A DNA stretch of 64,000 bases from Sphingomonas hengshuiensis. GTDB taxonomy: Bacteria > Pseudomonadota > Alphaproteobacteria > Sphingomonadales > Sphingomonadaceae. The stretch is taken from NCBI RefSeq assembly GCF_000935025.1, contig NZ_CP010836.1, forward strand, positions 2,914,001-2,978,000, given 5' to 3'. Positions 53,111 through 61,390 of this stretch are shown here, in pieces. The notes under the pieces were generated by a model. That model saw only the letters and a program-made list of their open reading frames with translations, did no database searches and was not told the origin of the DNA. Numbering within the stretch: position 1 is the first letter of the stretch; every line of letters begins with the position of its first letter. Both the position numbers and the translations under genes were made by a program.

Positions 53111-53144
53111 TGGGGTGCCCGCGATACCGGGCACCCCAATTTTT
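53111..53144 (+). terminator. intrinsic terminator between TBDR and halogenase-like gene
   Basis: An 11-bp perfect stem (53111-53121 with 53128-53138) and a run of five Ts. It lies only 12 bp before the halogenase-like start codon, so read-through from the receptor gene should be reduced. Confidence 0.85.
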
Positions 53145-53156
53145 CTGCAGGATCGC

Positions 53157-54701
53157 ATGGTACGACCAGTCCGGAAACTCGTGATCGTAGGCGGCGGCAC
53201 CGCAGGCTGGCTAACTGCCGCAATCATCGCGGCGCGGCACAAGAGCCGCATTCCGCATAGTTTCACCGTAACTTTGGTCGAATCGCCCAATGTGCCGATC
53301 ATCGGCGTCGGCGAAGGCACCTGGCCGACCCTGCGCTCGACGCTCAAGAAGGTCGGCATCTCCGAAACCGATTTCTTCCGCGAATGCGACGCCTCGTTCA
53401 AACAGGGCGCGCGCTTCGCCCGCTGGACGACCGGCGCGGTCGACGACAGCTATTACCACCCGCTCGTGCTCCCCCAGGCATTCGGGCAGGTCAATCTGGC
53501 CCCGCACTGGCTTCGCGATGCGCAGGGCGAAAGCTTTTGCGATGCGGTCTGTCCGCAGGGCAAATTGTGCGACGACGGGCTGGCGCCCAAGGCGATCACC
53601 ACCCCGGAATATGAAGGCGCGGCGAACTACGCCTATCATCTCGACGCGGGCAAGTTCGCGCCGTTCCTTCAGCGCCACTGCACCGAGAAGCTCGGCGTGC
53701 GCCACGTCCTGGCCGATGTGCGCGAAGTGAAGCTCGCCGAGGATGGCGATATCGCCGCGATCGCCACCGAACAGGCCGGCGACATCGAGGGCGATTTGTT
53801 CGTCGATTGCACCGGGTTCAAGTCGCTGCTGCTCGGCGAGACGCTGGGCGTGCCCTTTGTCGGGTGCCGCGACATCCTGTTCTGCGACACCGCGCTGGCG
53901 GTGCAGGTGCCCTATGACAGCGAAACCAGTCCGATCGCGTCGCAGACCATCTCCACCGCGCAGAGCGCGGGGTGGATCTGGGACATCGGGCTGCCGACGC
54001 GGCGCGGCACGGGCCATGTCTATTCGAGCGACCACATTTCCGATGATGCGGCGGAGGCCGAGTTGCGCGCCTATCTCGGCCCCGCGGCGGATGGCTTGCC
54101 GGTGCGCAGGATCGCAATCCGCCCCGGCCACCGCGCGCAATTCTGGAAGCGCAATTGCGTCGCCGTCGGCCTCGCCGCCGGGTTCCTCGAGCCGCTGGAG
54201 GCCTCGGCGATCGTACTGATCGAGCTGTCGGCCAAGCTGATCGCCGAGCAGATGCCGGCGTGCCGCGAAGTGATGGACGTGATCGCATCGCGCTTCAACG
54301 CGACCACGCTGTATCGCTGGGGCCGGATCATCGACTTCCTCAAGCTCCATTACGTGCTGACCCAGCGCACCGATACCGACTTCTGGCGCGACAATGTCCG
54401 GCCCGAGACGGTCCCCGAGCGGCTCCAGGAGCTGCTGCTGCTGTGGCGCTACCAGTCGCCCGGCTTCCATGACGAATTCGACCGGATCGAGGAGGTATTT
54501 CCCGCCGCCAGCTACCAATATGTGCTGTACGGCATGGGCTATCGCACCGAAATCGAGCCGCTGGCGATTCAGGACGAGGCGCGTGCTGCCGAGCGCGCGA
54601 TCCGCGAGAACAAGGCGAACACCGAAAGGCTGCGCAGCGCCCTACCGCGCAACCGCGACCTGATCCGCAAGATCATCGACCACGGCCTCCAGCCGATCTG
54701 A
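53157..54701 (+). CDS. tryptophan-halogenase-like flavoprotein
   Basis: A 514-residue FAD protein of the flavin-dependent halogenase family. The FAD site is IVGGGTAGW (10-18). The lysine that shuttles the halogenating species in PrnA (K79) corresponds to K82 in ASFKQGARF. GVGEGTWPT and the late GFLEPLEASA are also family marks. The usual WxWxIP motif is replaced by W273-I-W-D-I-G278. Such genes recur beside carbohydrate receptors, SapC and cupin-like genes, but no natural substrate is known. ATG 53157 is preferred over 53115, which lies inside the terminator. Annotation as a tryptophan 7-halogenase would overstate what is known. Confidence 0.88.
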   Translation: MVRPVRKLVIVGGGTAGWLTAAIIAARHKSRIPHSFTVTLVESPNVPIIGVGEGTWPTLRSTLKKVGISETDFFRECDASFKQGARFARWTTGAVDDSYYHPLVLPQAFGQVNLAPHWLRDAQGESFCDAVCPQGKLCDDGLAPKAITTPEYEGAANYAYHLDAGKFAPFLQRHCTEKLGVRHVLADVREVKLAEDGDIAAIATEQAGDIEGDLFVDCTGFKSLLLGETLGVPFVGCRDILFCDTALAVQVPYDSETSPIASQTISTAQSAGWIWDIGLPTRRGTGHVYSSDHISDDAAEAELRAYLGPAADGLPVRRIAIRPGHRAQFWKRNCVAVGLAAGFLEPLEASAIVLIELSAKLIAEQMPACREVMDVIASRFNATTLYRWGRIIDFLKLHYVLTQRTDTDFWRDNVRPETVPERLQELLLLWRYQSPGFHDEFDRIEEVFPAASYQYVLYGMGYRTEIEPLAIQDEARAAERAIRENKANTERLRSALPRNRDLIRKIIDHGLQPI

Positions 54702-54758
54702 CTGCGCTGCCTGCGTCGGGGTGACGGCGCGGGGGCTATCATATGAGGGGTATTGACC

Positions 54759-57443
54759 ATGACTATCCGATCGTCGCGCCGCACCGGCACGCGCCTCCTG
54801 CTGCTGGCCGGGATCGCGCTTGCGCCCCTCCCCGCCCTCGCCCAGTCGAGTCCCGCCAGTGTCTCTCCCGAACGCGCCCGCGCCGACCGGATAGCAGCGG
54901 ACCTCGTCGCCAAGCTGACGATCGACGAGAAGCTGGAACAGCTCCTCAACACCGCGCCCGCGATCGATCGGCTCGGTATCCCCGCCTATAATTGGTGGAC
55001 CGAATCGCTCCACGGCGCGCTGGGATCGCTGCCCACCACCAACTTTCCCGAACCGATCGGCCTCGCCGCGACCTTCGATACACCGCTGGTCCAGGACGTG
55101 GCCAGCGCGATCAGCGCGGAGGTGCGCGGCCTCCACGCGCTGTCGCGCCAGACCGGGCGGATGGGCCGGATCGGCACCGGGCTCGACACCTGGTCCCCCA
55201 ACATCAACATCTTCCGCGATCCGCGCTGGGGCCGGGGCCAGGAAACCTATGGCGAAGACCCGCATCTGACCGCATCGATGGGCGTCGCCTTTGTCCAGGG
55301 CATGCAGGGGCCGAACCCCGACCTTCCCGACGTGGTCGCCACGCCCAAGCATTTCGCAGTGCATAGCGGCCCCGAATCGACGCGCCACAGCGCGAATGTC
55401 TATGTCTCGCGCCACGATCTGGAGGACACCTACCTCCCCGCCTTCCGCGCCGCGATCGTCGACGCGCGCGCGGGATCGGTGATGTGCGCCTATAACCGGA
55501 TCGACGGCCAGCCCGCCTGCGCCAGCGACCTGTTGCTCAAGGAGCATCTGCGCGGCGCATGGGGCTTTACCGGCTATGTCGTGTCCGATTGCGACGCCGT
55601 GAAGGATATCCACGACAACCACAAATACGCCCCCGATGCCGCAACCGCCGTCGCCGCCGCGCTGCGCGCCGGGGTCGATAACGAATGCAATGGCGCGACG
55701 CTGGGCGATACCGCCGGGCTGGCGGGGCGCTATCGCGAGGCGCTGACGCGTGGCTTCATCACCGAGCGCGAAGTCGACGACACGCTCGTCCGCCTCTTCT
55801 CGGCCCGCTACCGCAACGGCGACCTGCCCGGCGTGCGCAAGGCGGAGGGGACGGTCGCCGCGATCGGCACCCCCGCCAACGGCGCGCTGGCGCTGGCGGC
55901 TGCCGAAAAGAGCCTGGTGCTGCTCAAGAATGACGGCATCCTGCCGCTCCGCCCCGGGCTGCGCATCGCGGTGATCGGCCCGCTCGGGGACGCGACGCGC
56001 GTGCTGCGCGGCAATTACTCGTCCGCGCTGTCTGCCCCGCCAATCTCGGTGCTCGACGGCCTGCGCCGCGCCATGCCCTCGGCGCGAGTCAGCCATGTCG
56101 CGTTCGGCGAATCCTTCACCGACGGCGACCGCGTGCCCACCTCGGCGCTGCGCGGCCCCGACGGGCGGCCCGGCCTGCTCGCGCGCTACTACAATCCGGT
56201 CGAGACGCCCCCGCGCCGCTTCGAACCCGGCGCGGCAAGCGCCTATATCGCCAAGATGCGCTATTCCGACACGCCCGCCGTCACCCGGCAGGAAGCCGAT
56301 GTCGCGGCGCGCAGCCTCGATCTGGCGCAGGTGTCCGACCATCACCGCGTCGTGTTCGCCGGGTTCCTCGTCCCGCCGGAGACCGGCACCTATCGCCTCG
56401 GCATCACCGGCTTCAACGGCGCGATGAAACTGGAGGGCAAGCCCTTTGCCGATCTCAGCAAGTCCGGCTGGGGCAGCCTGCCCACGCTCAAGACGATCCG
56501 CCTGCAAAAGGGGCATCGCTACCCGATCGAGATCACCTCGGAATCGCACGGCCTCTCCGGAATCGACCTGGTGTGGAAGCGCGTATCGACTACGCCCGAC
56601 GCCGATCTGAAGGCCGCCGCCGCACAGGCGGACGTGCTGGTCGCGGTGGTCGGCCTCACCTCGGACTTGGAGGCCGAGGAATCCCCCGTCGAGATCCCCG
56701 GCTTCAAGGGCGGCGACAAGACCACGCTCGACTTGCCGCCCGACCAGATCGCGATGCTCGAACGCGCCCGCGCCACGGGCAAGCCGATCGTCCTCGTGGC
56801 GATGAACGGCAGCCCGCTCAACCTGTCCTGGGCAAAGGACAATGCGGCGGCGATCGTCGAAGCCTGGTATCCCGGCCAATCGGGCGGGCTCGCGATCGCC
56901 AATGTCCTGTCGGGCAAGGCCAATCCTGCCGGGCGGCTGCCGCTGACCTTCTATAAGAGCATCGACGACCTGCCACCCTTTGGCGATTATGCGATGGAGG
57001 GCCGCACCTATCGCTATTTCAAGGGCACCCCGGTCTACCCGTTCGGCTATGGGCTCAGCTACACCCAGTTCGGCTATGCCCCGCTCAAGATCGAGACCAA
57101 GGGCAATGCCGCACGCGGCATTCGCGTGACGACGCAAGTGCGCAACACCGGCGCCCGCGCCGGGGACGAAGTCGCCCAGCTCTATCTGAACTTCCCCGCG
57201 GTCCCCGGCGCGCCCGGCGTCGCACTGCGCGGGTTCCAGCGCGTGACGCTGAAGCCCGGCGAGGTGCGCACGCTAAGCTTCGACCTATCCCCGCGCGACC
57301 TGAGCGCCGTGACCGTCGAGGGCGTGCGGCAAGTGCTGGCGGGCGAGTACCGGGTGAGCGTCGGGTCGGGCCAGCCCGGCACCGGTGTCGCCAGTGAATC
57401 GGGCAGTTTCAGCGTCAAGGAAGCGGTGGCGCTGCCGAAGTAG
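54759..57443 (+). CDS. GH3-family beta-glycosidase with PA14 insert (beta-xylosidase-like), secreted
   Basis: An 894-residue retaining enzyme. A Sec signal is followed by the GH3 barrel (YNWWTESLHGAL, FRDPRWGRGQETYGEDP, KHFAVHSGPE), with the nucleophile D277 in VVSDCDAVKDIH, a pattern of the beta-xylosidase/arabinofuranosidase branch. The second domain carries a PA14 insertion (about 465-600: LLARYYNP, FAGFLVPPETGTYRLGI). The chain ends with a fibronectin-III-like domain (GDEVAQLYL, LRGFQRVTLKPGE). ATG 54759 has GAGGGG 8 bp upstream. It follows the halogenase-like gene by 57 bp. Confidence 0.92.
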   Translation: MTIRSSRRTGTRLLLLAGIALAPLPALAQSSPASVSPERARADRIAADLVAKLTIDEKLEQLLNTAPAIDRLGIPAYNWWTESLHGALGSLPTTNFPEPIGLAATFDTPLVQDVASAISAEVRGLHALSRQTGRMGRIGTGLDTWSPNINIFRDPRWGRGQETYGEDPHLTASMGVAFVQGMQGPNPDLPDVVATPKHFAVHSGPESTRHSANVYVSRHDLEDTYLPAFRAAIVDARAGSVMCAYNRIDGQPACASDLLLKEHLRGAWGFTGYVVSDCDAVKDIHDNHKYAPDAATAVAAALRAGVDNECNGATLGDTAGLAGRYREALTRGFITEREVDDTLVRLFSARYRNGDLPGVRKAEGTVAAIGTPANGALALAAAEKSLVLLKNDGILPLRPGLRIAVIGPLGDATRVLRGNYSSALSAPPISVLDGLRRAMPSARVSHVAFGESFTDGDRVPTSALRGPDGRPGLLARYYNPVETPPRRFEPGAASAYIAKMRYSDTPAVTRQEADVAARSLDLAQVSDHHRVVFAGFLVPPETGTYRLGITGFNGAMKLEGKPFADLSKSGWGSLPTLKTIRLQKGHRYPIEITSESHGLSGIDLVWKRVSTTPDADLKAAAAQADVLVAVVGLTSDLEAEESPVEIPGFKGGDKTTLDLPPDQIAMLERARATGKPIVLVAMNGSPLNLSWAKDNAAAIVEAWYPGQSGGLAIANVLSGKANPAGRLPLTFYKSIDDLPPFGDYAMEGRTYRYFKGTPVYPFGYGLSYTQFGYAPLKIETKGNAARGIRVTTQVRNTGARAGDEVAQLYLNFPAVPGAPGVALRGFQRVTLKPGEVRTLSFDLSPRDLSAVTVEGVRQVLAGEYRVSVGSGQPGTGVASESGSFSVKEAVALPK

Positions 57444-57455
57444 TATCTGCTCCCT

Positions 57456-57527
57456 GCGCAGGCAGGGGCTCAGAGCCAAGGGCGGCACCGCCTGCGACCC
57501 TGGGCTCCTGCCTGCGCAGGAGAACAG
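57456..57527. repeat. palindromic intergenic repeat, copy 2
   Basis: About 72 bp closely matching the element at 43421-43491. CCTGCGCAGGCAGGGGCTCAG pairs with the CTGGGCTCCTGCCTGCGCAGG end to form a long hairpin. Like copy 1 it sits between convergent gene ends (GH3 and GH95). Confidence 0.75.
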
Positions 57528-57545
57528 GTGTCGCGAATGCGAGAA

Positions 57546-59897
57546 CTACCCCCGCAACTCCGGCCCGCGCAGCACCACCGTCCGCCCCGGCGCCAGCGCC
57601 ACCTCGACGCTGCGCCCACCCAGCCGAACCGTCCGTCTCCCCGCAATATCCCCGGTCAGCGTCGCCCGGGCCAGCGCCCCGTCGCGCCACTCCAGGTCAA
57701 CCCGGCACCGCCCCCGCGCACGCAGCCCGCGAATCGACCCGCTCGTCCATGCACGCGGCAACGCAGGCAGCAGCATTATCGTATCGCCCCGGCTCTGCAT
57801 CAGCATCTCGGCGATCGCCGCCGCGCCGCCGAAATTACCGTCGATCTGGAAGGGCGGGTGCGAATCGAACATGTTCGGATAGGTGCGCCCCGGCCCCAGC
57901 AGGAAGCGCAGGATGCTGTGGGCGTGCTCGCCATCGCCCAGCCGGGCCCATAAATTCGCACGCCACGCCGTCGCCCAGCCCGTCGATTCGTCGCCGCGAA
58001 TCTCCAGTGAACGCCGCGCCGCCGCCGCCAGCGCGGGCGTCTCGTCGAGGCTGATCTGGTGGCTGGGGTACAGGCCGTACAGATGCGAGACATGGCGGTG
58101 CTGCGTCTCGGGCGCGGCGGCATCCCAATCGGCCTGCCATTCCTGCAATTGCCCCTGCGCGCCGATCCTGTCGGGGGCCAGCCGGGCGCGCATCGCCCGC
58201 ATCTCGGCCACCAGCGGCGCGTCGGTCTTCAATATCTCCGCCGCCTGTGCGGTCTGGTCGAACAGGTCGCGCAGGATCTGCATGTCCATCGCCGGGCCGG
58301 CACAGATCGACGCCCCCATCGGATGCGCATTTTCGGGCGACAGCGACGGGTTGGTCACCATCATACCGGTCCCCGGATCGCGCTGAAGCGTATCGACAAA
58401 GAACAGCGCCGCCCCGCGCAGCAGCGGATAGATCGAACGCAGATACGCCAGGTCGCGGCCATAATCATAGCGGTCCCACAGATGCGTGCACAGCCACGCA
58501 CCGCCCAGCGGCCACAGCCCCCATTGCGCGCCGTCGATCGGCGCGGTCGCGCGCCACAGATCGGTGTTGTGATGCGCCACCCATCCGCGCGCGCCATACA
58601 TGTCGCGCGCGGTTTGGGCGCCGGTCTCGGCCAGCCCGCGCACCATGTCGATCAACGGCGCCGCGCATTCGGCCAGCGCCGTCGGCTCGGCGGGCCAATA
58701 GTTCATCTCGGTGTTGATGTTGATCGTGTATTTGGACTCCCAGGGGGGCGTCACGCTGTCGTTCCAGATGCCCTGGAGGTTCGCCGGTTGCGTTCCCGCG
58801 CGCGACGAGCAGATCAGCAGATAGCGGCCATAGCGGAAATAGAGCGCGGCCAGCGCGGGATCGTCAGTCGTCTCGCTGGTGCGGATGCGCTCGTCGGTCG
58901 GGCGGTCGGCGGCTGGCGTGGTGCCCAGGTCGATCGCGACACGGTGGTACAGCGCCTGATGCGCCTTCGCGGTATCGGCGGCGATGCGCGTGAAGGGCAC
59001 GGCGCTGGCGCGCTCGATCTGCGCGCGCGTGATCGCGGCGGGGTCGCCGCCAACGTCCTTTGCGCCGCGATAGCTCGTCGCCATCGCGACCAGGATCGTG
59101 ATCGAATCGGCACCGCGCACTGCGATGCGCCCGTCGCGCGCCTCGATCGTCCCGCCCTTCGGCAGCACCCGCGCCCGCGCCTCGATCCGCAGCGCGCCCG
59201 CAATACCCTTGGCGTCGAGATTCTGCCCGGACAGTAGGAGCAGGTCGCCCTCCGCCCGCACCGACGCACGCTGCGGGGTTTGCAGCGCGACATCCAGGTC
59301 GATCGAACCCCGCTGGTCACCCTCGACATGCACCGCGATCACCTGAAGATCGGGCGACGCGACCACGATGCGCCGAATTTTGCCCTTCGCCGTGACGAAG
59401 GTCGTCGTCGCGACCGCGCTGTCGAGGTCGAGTTCGCGCTCAAACCCCTGCACGCCCGCCGCGTCGACGCCCGGCATGTCGAGCAGCAGGTCGCCAAAGG
59501 TCTGGTACGGCATCTGCTGGAGCGGCTTGGCCATCAGCTTCGCATTGGCCAGCGCCTGCGCCTCGGCGAACTTGCCCGCGAAGATCAGCCGCCGCACCTC
59601 GGGCAGCGCGGCCTGCGCATCGGGGTTGACGGGGTTATAGGGGCCGCCGCCGTAGAGGGTGTCCTCGTTGAGCTGCAACCGTTCCTGCGCGGTGCCGCCG
59701 AACACCATCGCGCCGATGCGTCCGTTGCCGACCGGCAGCGCCTCGACCCATTTCGCCGCGGGCTGGCGATACCAGAGCCGGTCGCGCGGCGGCGGCGGGG
59801 TCTCCCCGTGCGCCGCGCCGGGCAGCGCCAGCCCGGCGACGACCGCCGCCGATCCCTCGATCACCGCACGCCGGGTAACGCCTGTTTCGTCGGTCAT
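57546..59897 (-). CDS. GH95-family alpha-L-fucosidase/galactosidase, predicted Tat-exported
   Basis: A 783-residue inverting enzyme. The leader (GVTRRAVIEGSAAVVAG) is twin-arginine-like. GH95 marks are the N-terminal WVEALPVGNGRIGAMVFGG and LNEDTLYGGGP, the (alpha/alpha)6-barrel TININTEMNYWPAEPTAL carrying catalytic Asn residues, NPSLSPEN, HRHVSHLYGLYPSHQI and QIDGNFGGAAAIAEM. The family removes alpha-1,2-fucose or alpha-L-galactose, as on xyloglucan side chains. It lies 38 bp after the MFS permease gene and is probably co-transcribed with it. Confidence 0.9.
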   Translation of the reverse strand: MTDETGVTRRAVIEGSAAVVAGLALPGAAHGETPPPPRDRLWYRQPAAKWVEALPVGNGRIGAMVFGGTAQERLQLNEDTLYGGGPYNPVNPDAQAALPEVRRLIFAGKFAEAQALANAKLMAKPLQQMPYQTFGDLLLDMPGVDAAGVQGFERELDLDSAVATTTFVTAKGKIRRIVVASPDLQVIAVHVEGDQRGSIDLDVALQTPQRASVRAEGDLLLLSGQNLDAKGIAGALRIEARARVLPKGGTIEARDGRIAVRGADSITILVAMATSYRGAKDVGGDPAAITRAQIERASAVPFTRIAADTAKAHQALYHRVAIDLGTTPAADRPTDERIRTSETTDDPALAALYFRYGRYLLICSSRAGTQPANLQGIWNDSVTPPWESKYTININTEMNYWPAEPTALAECAAPLIDMVRGLAETGAQTARDMYGARGWVAHHNTDLWRATAPIDGAQWGLWPLGGAWLCTHLWDRYDYGRDLAYLRSIYPLLRGAALFFVDTLQRDPGTGMMVTNPSLSPENAHPMGASICAGPAMDMQILRDLFDQTAQAAEILKTDAPLVAEMRAMRARLAPDRIGAQGQLQEWQADWDAAAPETQHRHVSHLYGLYPSHQISLDETPALAAAARRSLEIRGDESTGWATAWRANLWARLGDGEHAHSILRFLLGPGRTYPNMFDSHPPFQIDGNFGGAAAIAEMLMQSRGDTIMLLPALPRAWTSGSIRGLRARGRCRVDLEWRDGALARATLTGDIAGRRTVRLGGRSVEVALAPGRTVVLRGPELRG

Positions 59898-59935
59898 CAG
59901 CGTTCCCCTTTAGCGTGCGGCGATTATCGGAAGCG

Positions 59936-61252
59936 TCAGCCTGCCGTGGGCGCGGTCTCGGGCACCGCGTTGGTCGGCTTGGCGCCCCACAGCGCGTAGA
60001 ACAGGATGTACAGTTCGCACACCGCAGTCAGCAGGAACGAGGTCTGGAGCCCGAACTCGTCGGCGAGCCAGCCCTGGACGATCACCAGCGCACCGCCGGC
60101 AATCGCCATGATCAACAGCCCCGAACCCTCTTCGGTAAGCGGGCCGAGGCCGCGAATGCCGAGCGTGAAGATCGTCGGGAACATGATCGAGTGGAACAGC
60201 CCGACCGAAATCAGCGCCCACATCGCCAGCGGCCCATCGGTCACCACGGTGACCAGCATCACGACGAACGCGCCGATCGAGCATGCCGCCAGCACCGTCT
60301 CGGCGCTGATCCGCTGCATCACCAGTGCGCCGACGAAGCGCCCAACCATCATCCCGCCCCACAGGAAGGTCAGGTAATTGCCCGCCTGCTCATGCGTCAG
60401 GTTGGCGATGTTGGGCTGGCTGACGAAATTGACGAACAGGTTCGCGACGCCGATCTCGGCGATCAGGTAGATGAAGATCGCGGGGATGCCGAACACCAGG
60501 TTGCGGTGCTTCCACAGCGAATGGTTGCGGCGGTCCTCGCGGGCGACGCGGCTGGTCGCCTGCCCCATTGCGGGAAGCGGGAAGCGCGCGATGATCACGG
60601 CGAGCACGACGAGCACACCCGCGACGATCAGGTAAGGAAGCTGCACCGACTGCGCATCGGCAAGGCGCTCTGCGGCGGTCATCGTCGCGCCGCCATCGGT
60701 GCTCGTCCCCGAAACCGACCGGCCGAGGATCAGATAGGCGCCAAAGGCGGGGGCGAGCATCGTGCCGAGCGAGTTGAACGCCTGGACAAGGTTGAGTCGC
60801 GAGGACGAGGTTTCGGGCGGGCCGACCACCGCGACATAGGGGTTGGCCGCGACCTGGAGCAGCGTGATCCCGCTAGCGATCACGAACAGCATCGCCAGCG
60901 TGACGCCATAGGACGGGATGCGCGCCGCCAGGATCATGCCCAGCGCACCCACCGCCATGATCGACAGCCCAACCACCAGCGACTTCTGGTACCCGATTCG
61001 CTCGATCAGCTTGGCCGAGGGAATCGACGCGAAGAAATAGGCGATGAACCAGACGCTCTCGATCAGCGTCGTCTGCGTGTAATTAAGGTCGAACACGCTG
61101 CGAAGATGGGGCAGCAACGTGTTGTTGATGACGGTGATGAACCCCCACATGAAGAACAAGGTGGCGAGCAACGTCAGCGCAGCGCCATAGCTGCGTCCTC
61201 CCCCTCCGGAAGTCGCGTTTGTAGTGCCGGCAGACTGTGGGGCCATTGCCAT
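59936..61252 (-). CDS. FucP/GluP-type MFS sugar permease
   Basis: A 438-residue inner-membrane symporter with about 12 membrane segments. Helix 1 reads LLATLFFMWGFITVINNTLLPHL, followed by ANPYVAVVG, RLNLVQAFNSLGTMLAP and FPTIFTLGIRGLG, all typical of the FucP family. Paired with GH95 downstream, fucose or galactose is a reasonable substrate, but an arabinose role is also possible because the upstream FadR-type site is shared with a mutarotase and a sugar-acid dehydratase gene. The C-terminus is rich in Pro/Thr. Confidence 0.88.
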   Translation of the reverse strand: MAMAPQSAGTTNATSGGGGRSYGAALTLLATLFFMWGFITVINNTLLPHLRSVFDLNYTQTTLIESVWFIAYFFASIPSAKLIERIGYQKSLVVGLSIMAVGALGMILAARIPSYGVTLAMLFVIASGITLLQVAANPYVAVVGPPETSSSRLNLVQAFNSLGTMLAPAFGAYLILGRSVSGTSTDGGATMTAAERLADAQSVQLPYLIVAGVLVVLAVIIARFPLPAMGQATSRVAREDRRNHSLWKHRNLVFGIPAIFIYLIAEIGVANLFVNFVSQPNIANLTHEQAGNYLTFLWGGMMVGRFVGALVMQRISAETVLAACSIGAFVVMLVTVVTDGPLAMWALISVGLFHSIMFPTIFTLGIRGLGPLTEEGSGLLIMAIAGGALVIVQGWLADEFGLQTSFLLTAVCELYILFYALWGAKPTNAVPETAPTAG

Positions 61253-61311
61253 TCGACGTCATCCTCATTGTGCCCCGGCGGGTTACGCCGCGGGGGTTGC
61301 TCTTCGCTTTC

Positions 61312-61325
61312 TAGTCGGAGTATTG
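61312..61325 (+). promoter_or_regulatory. TAGTCGGAGTATTG motif, FadR/FCD-type operator candidate (D)
   Basis: Three differences from site A (T2A, C9G and none in the ATTG tail apart from the shift of the first base). It lies 59 bp upstream of the MFS-GH95 operon and 65 bp upstream of galM, in their divergent region. Confidence 0.5.
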
Positions 61326-61390
61326 AAGCTCCAGCGAGGCGTCAACCATCGACGCCGCCGCACAGCATAATGGGTTGAGGGGAAGCCGTC

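Noticed and set aside
53157..54701. Reading the halogenase-like gene as evidence of a natural-product biosynthesis cluster
   Set aside because: No synthase, synthetase or tailoring genes are nearby; the neighbours are a sugar receptor, SapC, a cupin-like protein and glycoside hydrolases.
54642..57137. 831-codon minus-strand frame opposite the GH3 gene
   Set aside because: Shadow of GH3; no domain pattern and no ribosome-binding site.
59915..61378. 487-codon plus-strand frame opposite the MFS permease
   Set aside because: Composition (His, Arg, Asp, Glu rich) is the reverse-complement image of membrane-helix codons; no real domain.
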